Positions 56,165 through 64,000 of a stretch of DNA of 64,000 bases are shown piece after piece. The DNA is from Flavobacterium undicola. GTDB taxonomy: Bacteria > Bacteroidota > Bacteroidia > Flavobacteriales > Flavobacteriaceae. The stretch is taken from NCBI RefSeq assembly GCF_009909155.2, contig NZ_JAAAPM020000019.1:1-64000 (forward strand), read 5' to 3'. Position 1 is the first letter of the stretch. Each line of letters starts with the position of its first letter. Made by a program: the position numbers and the translations under genes. A model generated the notes under the pieces. The model searched no databases and was not told the origin of the DNA. It was given only the letters and a program-made list of their open reading frames with translations.

Positions 56165-56707
56165 TTAAGCTGATTTACCTGCTTTTCTTCTTAATACTTC
56201 ACCTACAAATTTAACACCTTTTCCTTTGTACGGCTCTGGCTTACGGAAACCTCTGATTTTCGCAGCAACAGCTCCTAAAAGTTGTTTATCTAATGATGTT
56301 AATTTTACAATTGGGTTTTTACCTTTTTCAGATATAGTTTCAACAATTACTTCTGGAGCAACTTCTAAAACAATATTGTGAGAAAATCCAAGTGCTAAAT
56401 CTAATTTTTGTCCTTGGTTAGAAGCTCTGTAACCTACTCCTACCAATTCTAATGATTTTGTAAAACCTTCAGTTACACCAATAAACATATTGTTGATTAA
56501 AGATCTATATAAACCGTGTTTTGCTCTTTGATCTTTATGATCAGATGATCTTTCAACTTGAACTTGATCACCTTCAACTGTTACAGTTACATCCGAAAAC
56601 TCCTGTGTTAGTTGACCGTTTTTTCCTTTTACTGTAATGATACCATCTTTAACTTCAATAGTTACTCCAGCAGGGATTACAATTGGACTCTTTCCTATTC
56701 TTGACAT
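56165..56707 (-). CDS. rplF: 50S ribosomal protein L6
   Basis: 180-aa protein with two related domains at the base of the stalk. MSRIGKSPIVIPAGVTIEV opens it and the signature KEPEPYKGKGV-like block appears as RGFRKPEPYKGKGVKFVGE near the C-terminus. The gene lies 20 nt after rpsH. Confidence 0.97.
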   Translation of the reverse strand: MSRIGKSPIVIPAGVTIEVKDGIITVKGKNGQLTQEFSDVTVTVEGDQVQVERSSDHKDQRAKHGLYRSLINNMFIGVTEGFTKSLELVGVGYRASNQGQKLDLALGFSHNIVLEVAPEVIVETISEKGKNPIVKLTSLDKQLLGAVAAKIRGFRKPEPYKGKGVKFVGEVLRRKAGKSA

Positions 56708-56727
56708 CTCTTATAAGTCTTTTTAAA

Positions 56728-57126
56728 TTAGTATACGTAGCAAATTACTTCACCACCTACATTTAATTGCTTAGCTTTCTTTCCAGTCATCAAACCTTTT
56801 GAAGTAGAAACAATAGCAATACCTAATCCGTTAAGGATTCTAGGAATATTTGAAGAACTAGAATATTTACGTAAACCTGGTTTACTAATTCTTTGGATAT
56901 CTTTAATAACTGCCTCTTTAGTATCTTTATCATACTTCAAAGCAATTTTGATAGAACCCTGAATAGTGTTTTCTTCAAATTTGTAACTTAAGATATAACC
57001 TTGATCAAATAAGATCTTAGTAATTTCTTTTTTTAGATTAGATGCAGGAATTTCGACAACTTTGTGGTTTGCAGCCACAGCGTTTCTAACTCGCGTTAAA
57101 TAATCTGCAATAGGATCTGTATTCAT
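56728..57126 (-). CDS. rpsH: 30S ribosomal protein S8
   Basis: 132-aa 16S rRNA central-domain binder. [19 protein letters not shown] (3-21) and the C-terminal block [42 protein letters not shown] are conserved. S8 commonly represses its own spc operon by binding near rplE; no such site was identified by eye. A 72-nt gap separates it from rpsN. Confidence 0.97.
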   Translation of the reverse strand: MNTDPIADYLTRVRNAVAANHKVVEIPASNLKKEITKILFDQGYILSYKFEENTIQGSIKIALKYDKDTKEAVIKDIQRISKPGLRKYSSSSNIPRILNGLGIAIVSTSKGLMTGKKAKQLNVGGEVICYVY

Positions 57127-57198
57127 ATTTATTAATTTGCGGTTATGGTTTTCTTTAAGTCTTTCTCATTGAACCTTTAACCAATTAAAATTCGTTTT

Positions 57199-57468
57199 TT
57201 ACCAGCTGGCTTTTTTAACTCCTGGTATCAATCCATTATTAGCCATTTCACGGAAAGTTACACGTGAAATACCGAATTGACGCATGTACCCTCTTGGTCT
57301 ACCTGTTAATTTACAACGATTGTGTAAACGAACTGGTGAAGCATTTTTAGGTAATTTTTGCAAACCTACGAAATCTCCAGCCTCTATCAAAGCTTTTCTT
57401 TTCTCAGCATACTTAGCTACCGTTTTTTCTCTCTTAACCTCGCGGGCTTTCATTGATTCTTTAGCCAT
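57199..57468 (-). CDS. rpsN: 30S ribosomal protein S14
   Basis: 89-aa protein of the long, zinc-free type: the C-x2-C zinc ribbon seen in short S14 is absent, and [27 protein letters not shown] is the conserved core. It sits between rplE and rpsH, 3 nt after rplE. Confidence 0.97.
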   Translation of the reverse strand: MAKESMKAREVKREKTVAKYAEKRKALIEAGDFVGLQKLPKNASPVRLHNRCKLTGRPRGYMRQFGISRVTFREMANNGLIPGVKKASW

Positions 57469-57471
57469 ATC

Positions 57472-58023
57472 TTAATTCTTTTTAAAAGGTAAACCTAATT
57501 CAGCCAATAATGACTTTGCTTCTTTGTCTGTTTGAGCAGTAGTAACAAAAGTGATATCCATTCCTGAAATCTTGTTAACTTTATCAATATCAATTTCTGG
57601 GAAAATGATTTGCTCTAAAACTCCAAGATTATAATTACCTCTACCATCGAATCCAGTAGCTTTGATACCACTAAAATCTCTTACACGTGGTAAAGCTGAA
57701 GTAATAAGTCTATCTAAAAACTCATACATTCTTTCTCCACGCAAAGTAACTTTTGCTCCAATAGGCATTCCTTTTCTCAATTTGAAAGACGCAACGTCTT
57801 TCTTAGAGATTGTAGAAACTGCTTTTTGTCCAGTGATCTTAGTTAACTCATCAACTGCATAGTCAATTAGTTTTTTATCAGATACAGCTGCACCAACTCC
57901 ACGGCTTAAAACGATTTTTTCCAATTTTGGAACTTGCATTACGTTTACATATCCGAACTCTTCTTTAAGAGCAGAGATTACTCTACTCTTATATTCCTCT
58001 TTTAATCTAGGTATATACGCCAT
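57472..58023 (-). CDS. rplE: 50S ribosomal protein L5
   Basis: 183-aa 5S rRNA-binding protein of the central protuberance. [20 protein letters not shown] (29-48), [16 protein letters not shown] and [21 protein letters not shown] are conserved family blocks. It is 2 nt from rplX. Confidence 0.97.
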   Translation of the reverse strand: MAYIPRLKEEYKSRVISALKEEFGYVNVMQVPKLEKIVLSRGVGAAVSDKKLIDYAVDELTKITGQKAVSTISKKDVASFKLRKGMPIGAKVTLRGERMYEFLDRLITSALPRVRDFSGIKATGFDGRGNYNLGVLEQIIFPEIDIDKVNKISGMDITFVTTAQTDKEAKSLLAELGLPFKKN

Positions 58024-58025
58024 TA

Positions 58026-58340
58026 CTATAGTACTTGATTAGATTTTTTTGAAAATCTTACTTTCTTATCTCCTTCAACTCTTACACCTACTCTTGTTGT
58101 TTCCTTAGTTTTAGGATCAATTAAAGAGATATTAGAAATTTGAATAGGAGCTTCCTTCTTAACGATTCCTCCTTGAGGGTTTTTAGCACTTGGTTTTGTA
58201 TGTTTCGAAACCATGTTTACACCTTCAACAATCGCTTTGTTTTTCTCACGGTCAACACGTAATACTTTACCTTCAGCACCTTTATGGTCTCCAGCAATTA
58301 CTCTTACGATATCTCCTGATTTTATTTTTAGCTTTATCAT
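58026..58340 (-). CDS. rplX: 50S ribosomal protein L24
   Basis: 104-aa assembly-initiating protein with a KOW motif at the start ([39 protein letters not shown], 4-42) that wraps around 23S rRNA domain I. The tail [20 protein letters not shown] is typical. It follows rplN by 11 nt. Confidence 0.97.
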   Translation of the reverse strand: MIKLKIKSGDIVRVIAGDHKGAEGKVLRVDREKNKAIVEGVNMVSKHTKPSAKNPQGGIVKKEAPIQISNISLIDPKTKETTRVGVRVEGDKKVRFSKKSNQVL

Positions 58341-58351
58341 CTTAAAACGAA

Positions 58352-58720
58352 TTAAAGCACTTCTGGTGCTAATGATACAATTTTCATGAATTGTTTTTCA
58401 CGAAGTTCTCTTGCTACCGGACCAAAAACACGAGTTCCTCTCATTTCCCCTGCAGCGTTCAAAAGAACACATGCATTATCATCGAAACGGATATAAGAAC
58501 CATCAGCTCTTCTCACTTCTTTTCTGGTACGTACAACAACTGCAGTTGAAACAGCTCCTTTTTTAACGCTTCCGTTAGGAGATGTATCTTTAATAGATAC
58601 TACAATCTTGTCACCAACAGAGGCATACCTTCTTTTGGTACCTCCTAAAACACGGATAGTTAAAACTTCTTTAGCCCCTGTGTTATCTGCTACTTTTAGT
58701 CTTGATTCTTGTTGTACCAT
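58352..58720 (-). CDS. rplN: 50S ribosomal protein L14
   Basis: 122-aa subunit-interface protein. [25 protein letters not shown] (3-27) and the signature [30 protein letters not shown] are diagnostic. Sequence and length are highly conserved. It starts 2 nt before the rpsQ stop region ends, consistent with a continuous mRNA. Confidence 0.97.
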   Translation of the reverse strand: MVQQESRLKVADNTGAKEVLTIRVLGGTKRRYASVGDKIVVSIKDTSPNGSVKKGAVSTAVVVRTRKEVRRADGSYIRFDDNACVLLNAAGEMRGTRVFGPVARELREKQFMKIVSLAPEVL

Positions 58721-58722
58721 AA

Positions 58723-58983
58723 TTATTTAGCTCTTTCTAGGATTTCAACCAATCTCCAACATTTTGACTTACTTAAAGGACGCGTTTCGCTAATTCTTAC
58801 AGTATCTCCAATGTTACAGTCGTTTGTTTCGTCATGTGCAACAAATTTCTTTGTTTTCAATACGAACTTACCATATAATGGGTGTTTTACTTTAGTAACT
58901 TGTGCAACAACAATAGATTTATCCATTTTGTTTGACGTTACAACACCAATTCTTTCTTTTCTTAAATTTCTTTTTTCTTCCAT
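58723..58983 (-). CDS. rpsQ: 30S ribosomal protein S17
   Basis: The start at 58983 ([26 protein letters not shown]) gives 86 aa, matching the family; an upstream ATG at 59043 would overlap rpmC and add 20 non-family residues. [27 protein letters not shown] is the conserved C-terminal S17 signature. It is an OB-fold 16S rRNA binder. Confidence 0.95.
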   Translation of the reverse strand: MEEKRNLRKERIGVVTSNKMDKSIVVAQVTKVKHPLYGKFVLKTKKFVAHDETNDCNIGDTVRISETRPLSKSKCWRLVEILERAK

Positions 58984-58999
58984 CTTTCGCAGATTACAA

Positions 59000-59191
59000 T
59001 TATTGCACCTCTCTTTTAGTAAGCTCTGTAGCCAATCTCGCAACTGCTCTTCTCAAACTTCTAATTTGAAGTGGATTTTCAATTGGAGATATTGCATGAG
59101 CCATTTTTAGGTCAGCATATGTTTTCTTAGCTTGGCTAAGATTTTCTTGCAACTGTGCTGCAGAAAGATCTTTTATTTCTGATTGTTTCAT
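59000..59191 (-). CDS. rpmC: 50S ribosomal protein L29
   Basis: The start at 59191 ([20 protein letters not shown]) gives 63 aa, normal for L29; an ATG at 59230 would overlap rpl[33 protein letters not shown] forms the second helix of the hairpin. L29 lies at the exit tunnel near trigger factor and SRP. Confidence 0.95.
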   Translation of the reverse strand: MKQSEIKDLSAAQLQENLSQAKKTYADLKMAHAISPIENPLQIRSLRRAVARLATELTKREVQ

Positions 59192-59204
59192 AATTTGATA
59201 TAGA

Positions 59205-59630
59205 TTATGCTTCGAAATCTCTAGCAACAACGAATTTAGTTTTCACAGGAAGTTTTTGAGCTGCAAGACGTAACGCCTCTTTTGCAACTGACAAAGGAAC
59301 CCCTCCTACTTCAAACATAATTCTTCCGGGTTTAACAACAGCTGCCCAATATTCAACGGCACCTTTACCTTTACCCATACGTACCTCAAGAGGTTTCTTA
59401 GTAATTGGTTTGTCTGGAAATATTTTGATCCATAATTGTCCTTCTCTCTTCATAAAACGAGTTGCAGCAATACGCGCAGCTTCGATTTGACGTGAAGTAA
59501 GAAACATACCATCTTCATGAACAGATTTAATACCAAACATTCCATTAGAAAGTTCATGCCCTCTTTGAGAGTTTCCTTTCATTTTACCTTTTTGTACCTT
59601 ACGGTATTTAGTTCTTTTAGGCTGTAACAT
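59205..59630 (-). CDS. rplP: 50S ribosomal protein L16
   Basis: 141-aa late-assembly protein near the A site. [20 protein letters not shown] opens it, [30 protein letters not shown] contains the conserved Arg loop, and [19 protein letters not shown] closes it. It is 18 nt after rpsC. Confidence 0.97.
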   Translation of the reverse strand: MLQPKRTKYRKVQKGKMKGNSQRGHELSNGMFGIKSVHEDGMFLTSRQIEAARIAATRFMKREGQLWIKIFPDKPITKKPLEVRMGKGKGAVEYWAAVVKPGRIMFEVGGVPLSVAKEALRLAAQKLPVKTKFVVARDFEA

Positions 59631-59648
59631 TTTTCTTTAATTTAAAAA

Positions 59649-60398
59649 TTACTTTCTTTTACGAGCGTCAGGTTTTCCACCTTTTCCAAAGTTAGATTTT
59701 CCGCGAGGAGCATCTCCACCTTTTCCGCCAGCTTGTTTTTTGTCCATTCCAGCAAGCGGAGAAAGATCTCTCTTTCCGTAAACTTCACCTTTCATGATCC
59801 ACACTTTGATACCCATTCTACCGTAAGTAGTATGCGCTTCAGCAAGTGCATAATCAATATCGGCTCTGAAAGTTGACAAAGGAATTCTTCCCTCTTTGAA
59901 ACCTTCTGAACGCGCCATCTCAGCACCATTCAAACGACCAGAAATTAAAACTTTGATACCTTCAGCGTTCATACGCATAGAAGCAGCAATAGCCATTTTA
60001 ATTGCACGTCTGTAAGAAATACGACTTTCGATTTGACGAGCGATGCTTGTTGCAACTAAATAAGCATCTAACTCAGGTCTTTTGATTTCAAAGATGTTAA
60101 TTTGAACTTCTTTGTCTGTAATTTTCTTAAGTTCTTCTTTCAACTTGTCTACCTCTTGGCCACCTTTTCCGATAATAATACCAGGTCTAGCAGTAGTGAT
60201 AGTAACGGTTACAAGTTTCAAAGTTCTCTCGATGATTACTTTTGATACACTAGCTTTTGATAAACGAGCATGTACATACTTTCTGATTTTGTGATCTTCA
60301 GCTAATTTATCGCCGTAATCATTTCCACCATACCAGTTAGAGTCCCATCCTCTGATGATACCAAGTCTATTTCCAATTGGATTTGTCTTTTGTCCCAT
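59649..60398 (-). CDS. rpsC: 30S ribosomal protein S3
   Basis: 249-aa head protein at the mRNA entry channel with helicase role. [24 protein letters not shown] (1-24) and the KH domain [25 protein letters not shown] (73-97) are conserved. The C-terminal domain has [24 protein letters not shown]. The tail is extended and Gly/Lys-rich (about 218-249), a feature frequent in this phylum. Confidence 0.97.
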   Translation of the reverse strand: MGQKTNPIGNRLGIIRGWDSNWYGGNDYGDKLAEDHKIRKYVHARLSKASVSKVIIERTLKLVTVTITTARPGIIIGKGGQEVDKLKEELKKITDKEVQINIFEIKRPELDAYLVATSIARQIESRISYRRAIKMAIAASMRMNAEGIKVLISGRLNGAEMARSEGFKEGRIPLSTFRADIDYALAEAHTTYGRMGIKVWIMKGEVYGKRDLSPLAGMDKKQAGGKGGDAPRGKSNFGKGGKPDARKRK

Positions 60399-60404
60399 CT
60401 TGTA

Positions 60405-60815
60405 TTAATTTGCTTGTGTGTTATTAATAGCTCCTAACACGATTGTTACGTGATTTGAACGTTTTCTAATTCTATGTGCGCGACCTTGTGGAGCTGGACG
60501 AAGTCTTTTCAACATCATTCCACCATCTACTCTAATCTCTTTAACAAATAATCCAGCTTCTTCTAAATTACCTTCACTATTTTTTTGCTCCCAGTTGTTG
60601 ATTGCAGATAATAATAGTTTCTCTAATTTTCTTGAAGCTTCTTTAGAACTGAATCTTAAGATGTTAAGTGCTCTTTCTACCTTCTGACCTCTTACCAAGT
60701 CCGCTACTAAGCGCATTTTTCTAGGTGAAGTAGGGCAGTTATTCAATTTTGCGAAAGCAATAGACTTATTAGCCTCTTTTCTCGCATCTGCTGTTTCTCT
60801 TTTACGAACTCCCAT
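60405..60815 (-). CDS. rplV: 50S ribosomal protein L22
   Basis: 136-aa exit-tunnel protein. [26 protein letters not shown] (25-50) and the hairpin tip [27 protein letters not shown] (102-128) are conserved; mutations in this loop in other bacteria affect macrolide binding. It starts 6 nt after rpsS. Confidence 0.97.
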   Translation of the reverse strand: MGVRKRETADARKEANKSIAFAKLNNCPTSPRKMRLVADLVRGQKVERALNILRFSSKEASRKLEKLLLSAINNWEQKNSEGNLEEAGLFVKEIRVDGGMMLKRLRPAPQGRAHRIRKRSNHVTIVLGAINNTQAN

Positions 60816-60821
60816 TGCTTC

Positions 60822-61100
60822 TTATTTTTTACCTTTATTTTTTGCTCCAGCATGACCTCTAAAAGATCTAGTTGGTGAAAATTCTCCTAATTTGTGACCT
60901 ACCATGTTTTCTGTTACGTAAACTGGTACAAACTGACGACCGTTATGAACTGCGATAGTTTGTCCAACAAAGTCAGGAGTAATCATAGAAGCTCTAGACC
61001 AAGTCTTAACCACTCCTTTATTTCCACCTGCAATGTTTTCTTCAACTTTCTTTTCTAACTTATAATGAACGAAAGGTCCTTTTTTTAATGAACGTGCCAT
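60822..61100 (-). CDS. rpsS: 30S ribosomal protein S19
   Basis: 92-aa head protein contacting S13. [19 protein letters not shown] opens it and [47 protein letters not shown] is the family signature. Located 6 nt after rplB. Confidence 0.97.
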   Translation of the reverse strand: MARSLKKGPFVHYKLEKKVEENIAGGNKGVVKTWSRASMITPDFVGQTIAVHNGRQFVPVYVTENMVGHKLGEFSPTRSFRGHAGAKNKGKK

Positions 61101-61106
61101 ATCTTA

Positions 61107-61931
61107 TTATTTCTTTCTACGTTCTACGATATACTTACTACTCGGATTTTTCTTAGAACGAGTTCTATAACCTTTAGCTGGTACTCCATTTCTTGAACGT
61201 GGATGTCCACCAGAAGAACGACCTTCTCCACCACCCATTGGGTGATCAACAGGGTTCATTGCAACAGGTCTTGTTCTAGGTCTTCTTCCTAACCATCTAG
61301 TTCTACCTGCTTTACCAGATACTACTAATTGGTGGTCTGAATTAGATACTGCTCCAATTGTAGCCGAACAAGTCAACAAGATTAATCTTGTTTCTCCTGA
61401 TGGCATTTTAATTGTTGCATATTTTCCATCTCTTGCCATTAATTGAGCAAATGTTCCTGCAGAACGAGCAATAACAGCTCCTTGACCAGGTCTCAATTCG
61501 ATACAAGAAATTACAGTTCCCAGAGGAACTTTACTTAAAGGTAATGTATTCCCAATTTCTGGTTGAGCTTCAGCACCAGAAACTAATTTCTGACCTACTT
61601 TCAATCCATTTTGAGCAATAATATAAGTTTTCTCTCCATCAGCATACGCTAATAAAGCAATAAAAGCAGTTCTGTTTGGATCATACTCAATTGATTTCAC
61701 TGTAGCTGGAATTCCATCTTTAGTTCTTTTGAAATCAATGATACGATATCTCTGCTTGTGACCACCACCCGTATAACGCATGGTCATCTTTCCTTGACTA
61801 TTTCTACCTCCAGAGTTTTTTATCGGCGCTATCAAAGAGCGTTCCGGCTTATCAGTTGTAATGGCGTCATAACCATTCACAACTCTAAATCGCTGACCTG
61901 CGGTAATAGGTTTTAATTTTCTTACTGACAT
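61107..61931 (-). CDS. rplB: 50S ribosomal protein L2
   Basis: 274-aa protein essential for subunit association and peptidyl transfer. The OB-like and SH3-like domains are present, with [29 protein letters not shown] (42-70) and the C-terminal signature [21 protein letters not shown] containing the conserved His near the catalytic centre. Length and order are standard. Confidence 0.98.
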   Translation of the reverse strand: MSVRKLKPITAGQRFRVVNGYDAITTDKPERSLIAPIKNSGGRNSQGKMTMRYTGGGHKQRYRIIDFKRTKDGIPATVKSIEYDPNRTAFIALLAYADGEKTYIIAQNGLKVGQKLVSGAEAQPEIGNTLPLSKVPLGTVISCIELRPGQGAVIARSAGTFAQLMARDGKYATIKMPSGETRLILLTCSATIGAVSNSDHQLVVSGKAGRTRWLGRRPRTRPVAMNPVDHPMGGGEGRSSGGHPRSRNGVPAKGYRTRSKKNPSSKYIVERRKK

Positions 61932-61940
61932 TGTTATATC

Positions 61941-62231
61941 TTAGATATTGTTGTAAAAATCAATTGTTTCTCCTTCTTGTACTTGTACAATTGCTTTTTT
62001 ATATGCATTTGTCTTTCCACTGATTAAACCACTTTTAGTGTATTTAGTAGTCCTGTCTGGTCTTACATTAATCGTATTAACACTTAACACAGTCACACCA
62101 TAAGCAGCCTCAACAGCTTTCTTAATCTCAACTTTGTTTGCTTTTTTGTTAACAACGAATCCAAAACGGTTCAAAACTTCACTTTCTTTGGTTACTTTTT
62201 CCGTTACTATAGGTTTAATTATGATACTCAT
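61941..62231 (-). CDS. rplW: 50S ribosomal protein L23
   Basis: 96-aa exit-tunnel protein and docking site for trigger factor and SRP. IIKPIVTEKVTKESEVLNRFGFVVNKKANKVEIKKAVEAAYGV (4-46) and KKAIVQVQEGETIDFYN are typical. It lies 6 nt after rplD. Confidence 0.96.
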   Translation of the reverse strand: MSIIIKPIVTEKVTKESEVLNRFGFVVNKKANKVEIKKAVEAAYGVTVLSVNTINVRPDRTTKYTKSGLISGKTNAYKKAIVQVQEGETIDFYNNI

Positions 62232-62237
62232 ATCCTA

Positions 62238-62867
62238 TTATTTACTTAAATTTTCTTCAATTACTTCCAAAGAACTCTCCAAAAGCACTAAATTATTAGC
62301 ATTTAAAATATCGTAAGTACTTAATTCTAAGCTACTTACAACACTAGACACCTTTAAATTACGTGACGACAAATATACATTTTTATTGGTATTACCCAAT
62401 ACAAATAGAGATTTTTTATTTTCTAACTCTAAAGCTTTCAAAACGTTAATGAAATTTTTAGTGTTCGGAGCCTCAAAATTAAAGTCTTCAAGAACGATAA
62501 TATTTGACTCTTTTGCTTTTATAGAGAAAGCTGATTTTCTCGCCAAACGCTTCAAGTTTTTATTCAATTTGAATGAATAACTTCTTGGTCTTGGCCCAAA
62601 AACAGTTCCACCACCTTTAAACAAAGGGTTTTTTGCACTACCCGCACGAGCAGTACCTGTTCCTTTTTGTTTTTTAATCTTACGAGTACTTCCCGCTACT
62701 TCAGCTCTTTCTTTAGCTTTGTGCGTCCCTTGTCTTTGATTAGCAAGATATTGCTTAACATCAAGGTATACTGCGTGATTATTTGGTTCAATTGCGAATA
62801 CTGAATCAGAAAGTTGAACTTTTCTTCCAGTATCTTTTCCGTTGAAATCTAATACTTTTACTTCCAT
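62238..62867 (-). CDS. rplD: 50S ribosomal protein L4
   Basis: 209-aa protein lining the exit tunnel. QGTHKAKERAEVAGSTRKIKKQKGTGTARAGSAKNPLFKGGGTVFGPRPR (46-95) is the conserved internal loop. In E. coli L4 represses the S10 operon through the leader RNA; whether that holds here is unknown. Its start codon shares a base with the rplC stop (TAATG), so translation is coupled. Confidence 0.97.
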   Translation of the reverse strand: MEVKVLDFNGKDTGRKVQLSDSVFAIEPNNHAVYLDVKQYLANQRQGTHKAKERAEVAGSTRKIKKQKGTGTARAGSAKNPLFKGGGTVFGPRPRSYSFKLNKNLKRLARKSAFSIKAKESNIIVLEDFNFEAPNTKNFINVLKALELENKKSLFVLGNTNKNVYLSSRNLKVSSVVSSLELSTYDILNANNLVLLESSLEVIEENLSK

Positions 62868-63484
62868 TACTTCTGAATGATTACATAAGAGTTGTTACAT
62901 CCAGGAACACATCCTTTAATAACAAGCAGGTTCTTTTCAGCCACTACTTTTAAAACTCTAAGGTTTTGAACTTTTACATTGTCTCCTCCCATTCTTCCAG
63001 CCATACGCATTCCTTTGAATACTCTAGATGGATAAGAAGAAGCTCCAACAGAACCAGGCGCTCTTAAACGGTTATGTTGACCATGAGTTGCTTGACCAAC
63101 ACCACCAAAACCGTGACGTTTTACAACACCTTGAAAACCTTTACCTTTAGACACACCCTGTACATCTACAAATTCCCCTTCAGCAAAAATAGAAACATCA
63201 ATAAGATCTCCTAATTTTTGTTCAGTTGCAAATTCCTTGAATTCAACGACTTTTTTCTTAGCAACAGTTCCCGCTTTTTTAAAGTGACCTAAAGCCGCTT
63301 TTGTGGAATGTTTCTCGTTTTTGTCATCGAAACCAAGTTGCAACGCTTCGTACCCGTCAACACCTTTGGTTCTGACTTGGGTAACAACACATGGACCTGC
63401 CTCAATAACAGTACAAGGAATATTCTTCCCGTTCTCATCAAAAAGACTAGTCATGCCGATTTTTCTACCAATTAACCCAGACAT
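62867..63484 (-). CDS. rplC: 50S ribosomal protein L3
   Basis: 205-aa assembly-initiating protein. [33 protein letters not shown] (4-36) and the long loop [52 protein letters not shown] reach the peptidyl transferase centre. A 155-nt gap with a promoter-like sequence separates it from rpsJ, which is wider than elsewhere in the operon. Confidence 0.97.
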   Translation of the reverse strand: MSGLIGRKIGMTSLFDENGKNIPCTVIEAGPCVVTQVRTKGVDGYEALQLGFDDKNEKHSTKAALGHFKKAGTVAKKKVVEFKEFATEQKLGDLIDVSIFAEGEFVDVQGVSKGKGFQGVVKRHGFGGVGQATHGQHNRLRAPGSVGASSYPSRVFKGMRMAGRMGGDNVKVQNLRVLKVVAEKNLLVIKGCVPGCNNSYVIIQK

Positions 63485-63528
63485 AAATATTAATTATTAA
63501 TTATTAAATATAAAAACAGAACACATTC

Positions 63529-63608
63529 GTTTAAGTGAAGCTGTTTTTTAAAGTGGTGCAAAAGTATAACTTATTTACACACAATCCAAAAAAACTTTTC
63601 ACTTAAAC
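63529..63608. repeat. 11-bp inverted repeat in the rpsJ-rplC gap
   Basis: GTTTAAGTGAA (63529-63539) and TTCACTTAAAC (63598-63608) are perfect complements and enclose the putative rplC promoter. It might be a protein-binding site or a large hairpin in the leader when read through from rpsJ. Confidence 0.45.
63559..63590 (-). promoter_or_regulatory. Candidate internal promoter upstream of rplC
   Basis: On the minus strand TTTG (63587-63590), a 20-nt spacer and TACTTTTG (63559-63566) match the Bacteroidota pattern. Transcription would start about 70 nt before the rplC ATG, so rplC onwards may be transcribed separately from fusA-rpsJ. Confidence 0.55.
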
Positions 63609-63639
63609 AAAGTGCTCTAATTTACTCTTGAAAAAAAAC

Positions 63640-63945
63640 TTAAACTTTGATTTCTACTTCAACTCCACTAGGCAATTCTAATTTCATTAAAGCATCGATA
63701 GTTTTAGATGAAGATGAATAAATATCAATTAATCTCTTATATGACATTACTTCAAATTGCTCTCTTGCTTTTTTGTTTACGTGCGGAGAACGCAATACTG
63801 TAAACAATTTTTTGTGAGTTGGCAAAGGAATTGGCCCTGTTACCACTGCTCCGGTAGTCTTAACCGTTTTTACAATCTTCTCAGCAGACTTATCTACCAA
63901 CATGTGATCGTAAGATTTTAATTTTATTCTGATTTTTTGACTCAT
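63640..63945 (-). CDS. rpsJ: 30S ribosomal protein S10
   Basis: 101-aa protein of the small-subunit head, also the NusE component of antitermination complexes. [43 protein letters not shown] (3-45) and [23 protein letters not shown] are conserved. It lies 11 nt after the fusA stop. Confidence 0.97.
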
Positions 63946-63956
63946 TTTCTTAAAGA

Positions 63957-64000
63957 TTAAGCGTTTCCTTTTGCTTTTTTGATTACTGCTTCTGAAATAT
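63957..64000 (-). CDS. fusA: Elongation factor G, C-terminal end (partial)
   Basis: The last 44 nt read, on the minus strand, [13 protein letters not shown] followed by TAA. This resembles the EF-G C-terminus (VAQAVIEARGK in E. coli) and the location upstream of rpsJ is the usual place for fusA. Only 14 codons are visible, so the assignment rests mostly on position. Confidence 0.7.
   Translation of the reverse strand, partial: ISEAVIKKAKGNA

Noticed and set aside
58709..59110. 133-codon plus-strand open frame across rplN, rpsQ and rpmC
   Set aside because: It lies opposite conserved ribosomal genes and has no recognisable features.

Overview
The window looks like a chromosomal segment of a Flavobacterium-type bacterium (Bacteroidota, Flavobacteriaceae). 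The DNA is AT-rich, start codons rarely have a Shine-Dalgarno sequence, several promoters fit the Bacteroidota pattern TTTG-N20-TAnnTTTG, and the proteins (UpxY-like NusG paralogue, CtlX hydrolase, zinc-free L36, Wza/Wzc pair, EpsG-type polymerase) are typical of that group. Almost every gene lies on the minus strand, so transcription runs from high to low coordinates.

Layout by region. (1) 44.1-64 kb is housekeeping: the 3' end of fusA, then the complete S10-spc-alpha ribosomal superoperon (rpsJ to rplQ, with secY, infA, rpmJ and rpoA), carA, eno, gltA, a CtlX-type hydrolase and a small CoA-binding protein. Clear hairpin terminators follow rplQ, carA, eno and gltA. (2) 41.8-44.1 kb holds recR and the only sizeable plus-strand gene, a sodium:solute symporter. 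(3) 0.5-41.8 kb is one large surface polysaccharide (capsule/O-antigen) locus. It starts with a Wza/Wzc export-kinase pair, then UDP-HexNAc epimerase and dehydrogenase genes, ugd, and a UpxY-like antiterminator followed by a perfect 20-bp hairpin. Next come a second UDP-sugar dehydrogenase, a nucleotidyltransferase, manC, a second exporter pair (SLBB protein and Wzz-like protein), a CDP-sugar module, flippase, polymerase and glycosyltransferases, the dTDP-rhamnose genes, and finally a WbpL-like initiating transferase and a PglE-like aminotransferase.

Two parts stand out. First, the CDP-3,6-dideoxyhexose genes (rfbF, rfbG, rfbH and a reductase) are interleaved with a thiamine-diphosphate enzyme, an acylating acetaldehyde dehydrogenase and a 4-hydroxy-2-oxovalerate aldolase. 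I infer a pathway that builds a C5 2-oxo acid from acetyl-CoA and pyruvate, then transfers its C4 unit by decarboxylation to C4 of a CDP-4-keto-3,6-dideoxyhexose. The product would be a ten-carbon branched sugar of the erwiniose type. Second, inside the rhamnose genes, between a full rfbC and a diverged C-terminal rfbC remnant, lies an Abi-family (HEPN) gene. A divergently transcribed small hairpin RNA gene of about 50 nt, with its own consensus promoter and U-tract terminator, sits next to it; together they look like an AbiF-type RNA-linked defence or toxin-antitoxin module.

The polysaccharide locus is also full of repeats. There are three copies of a roughly 170-260 bp element, of which one pair is inverted around three genes and another pair is direct across about 34 kb. 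Gaps also hold low-complexity arrays, short palindromes, and a repeat that has become in-frame codons of a dehydrogenase gene. No insertion sequence, tRNA, rRNA or CRISPR array was recognised.
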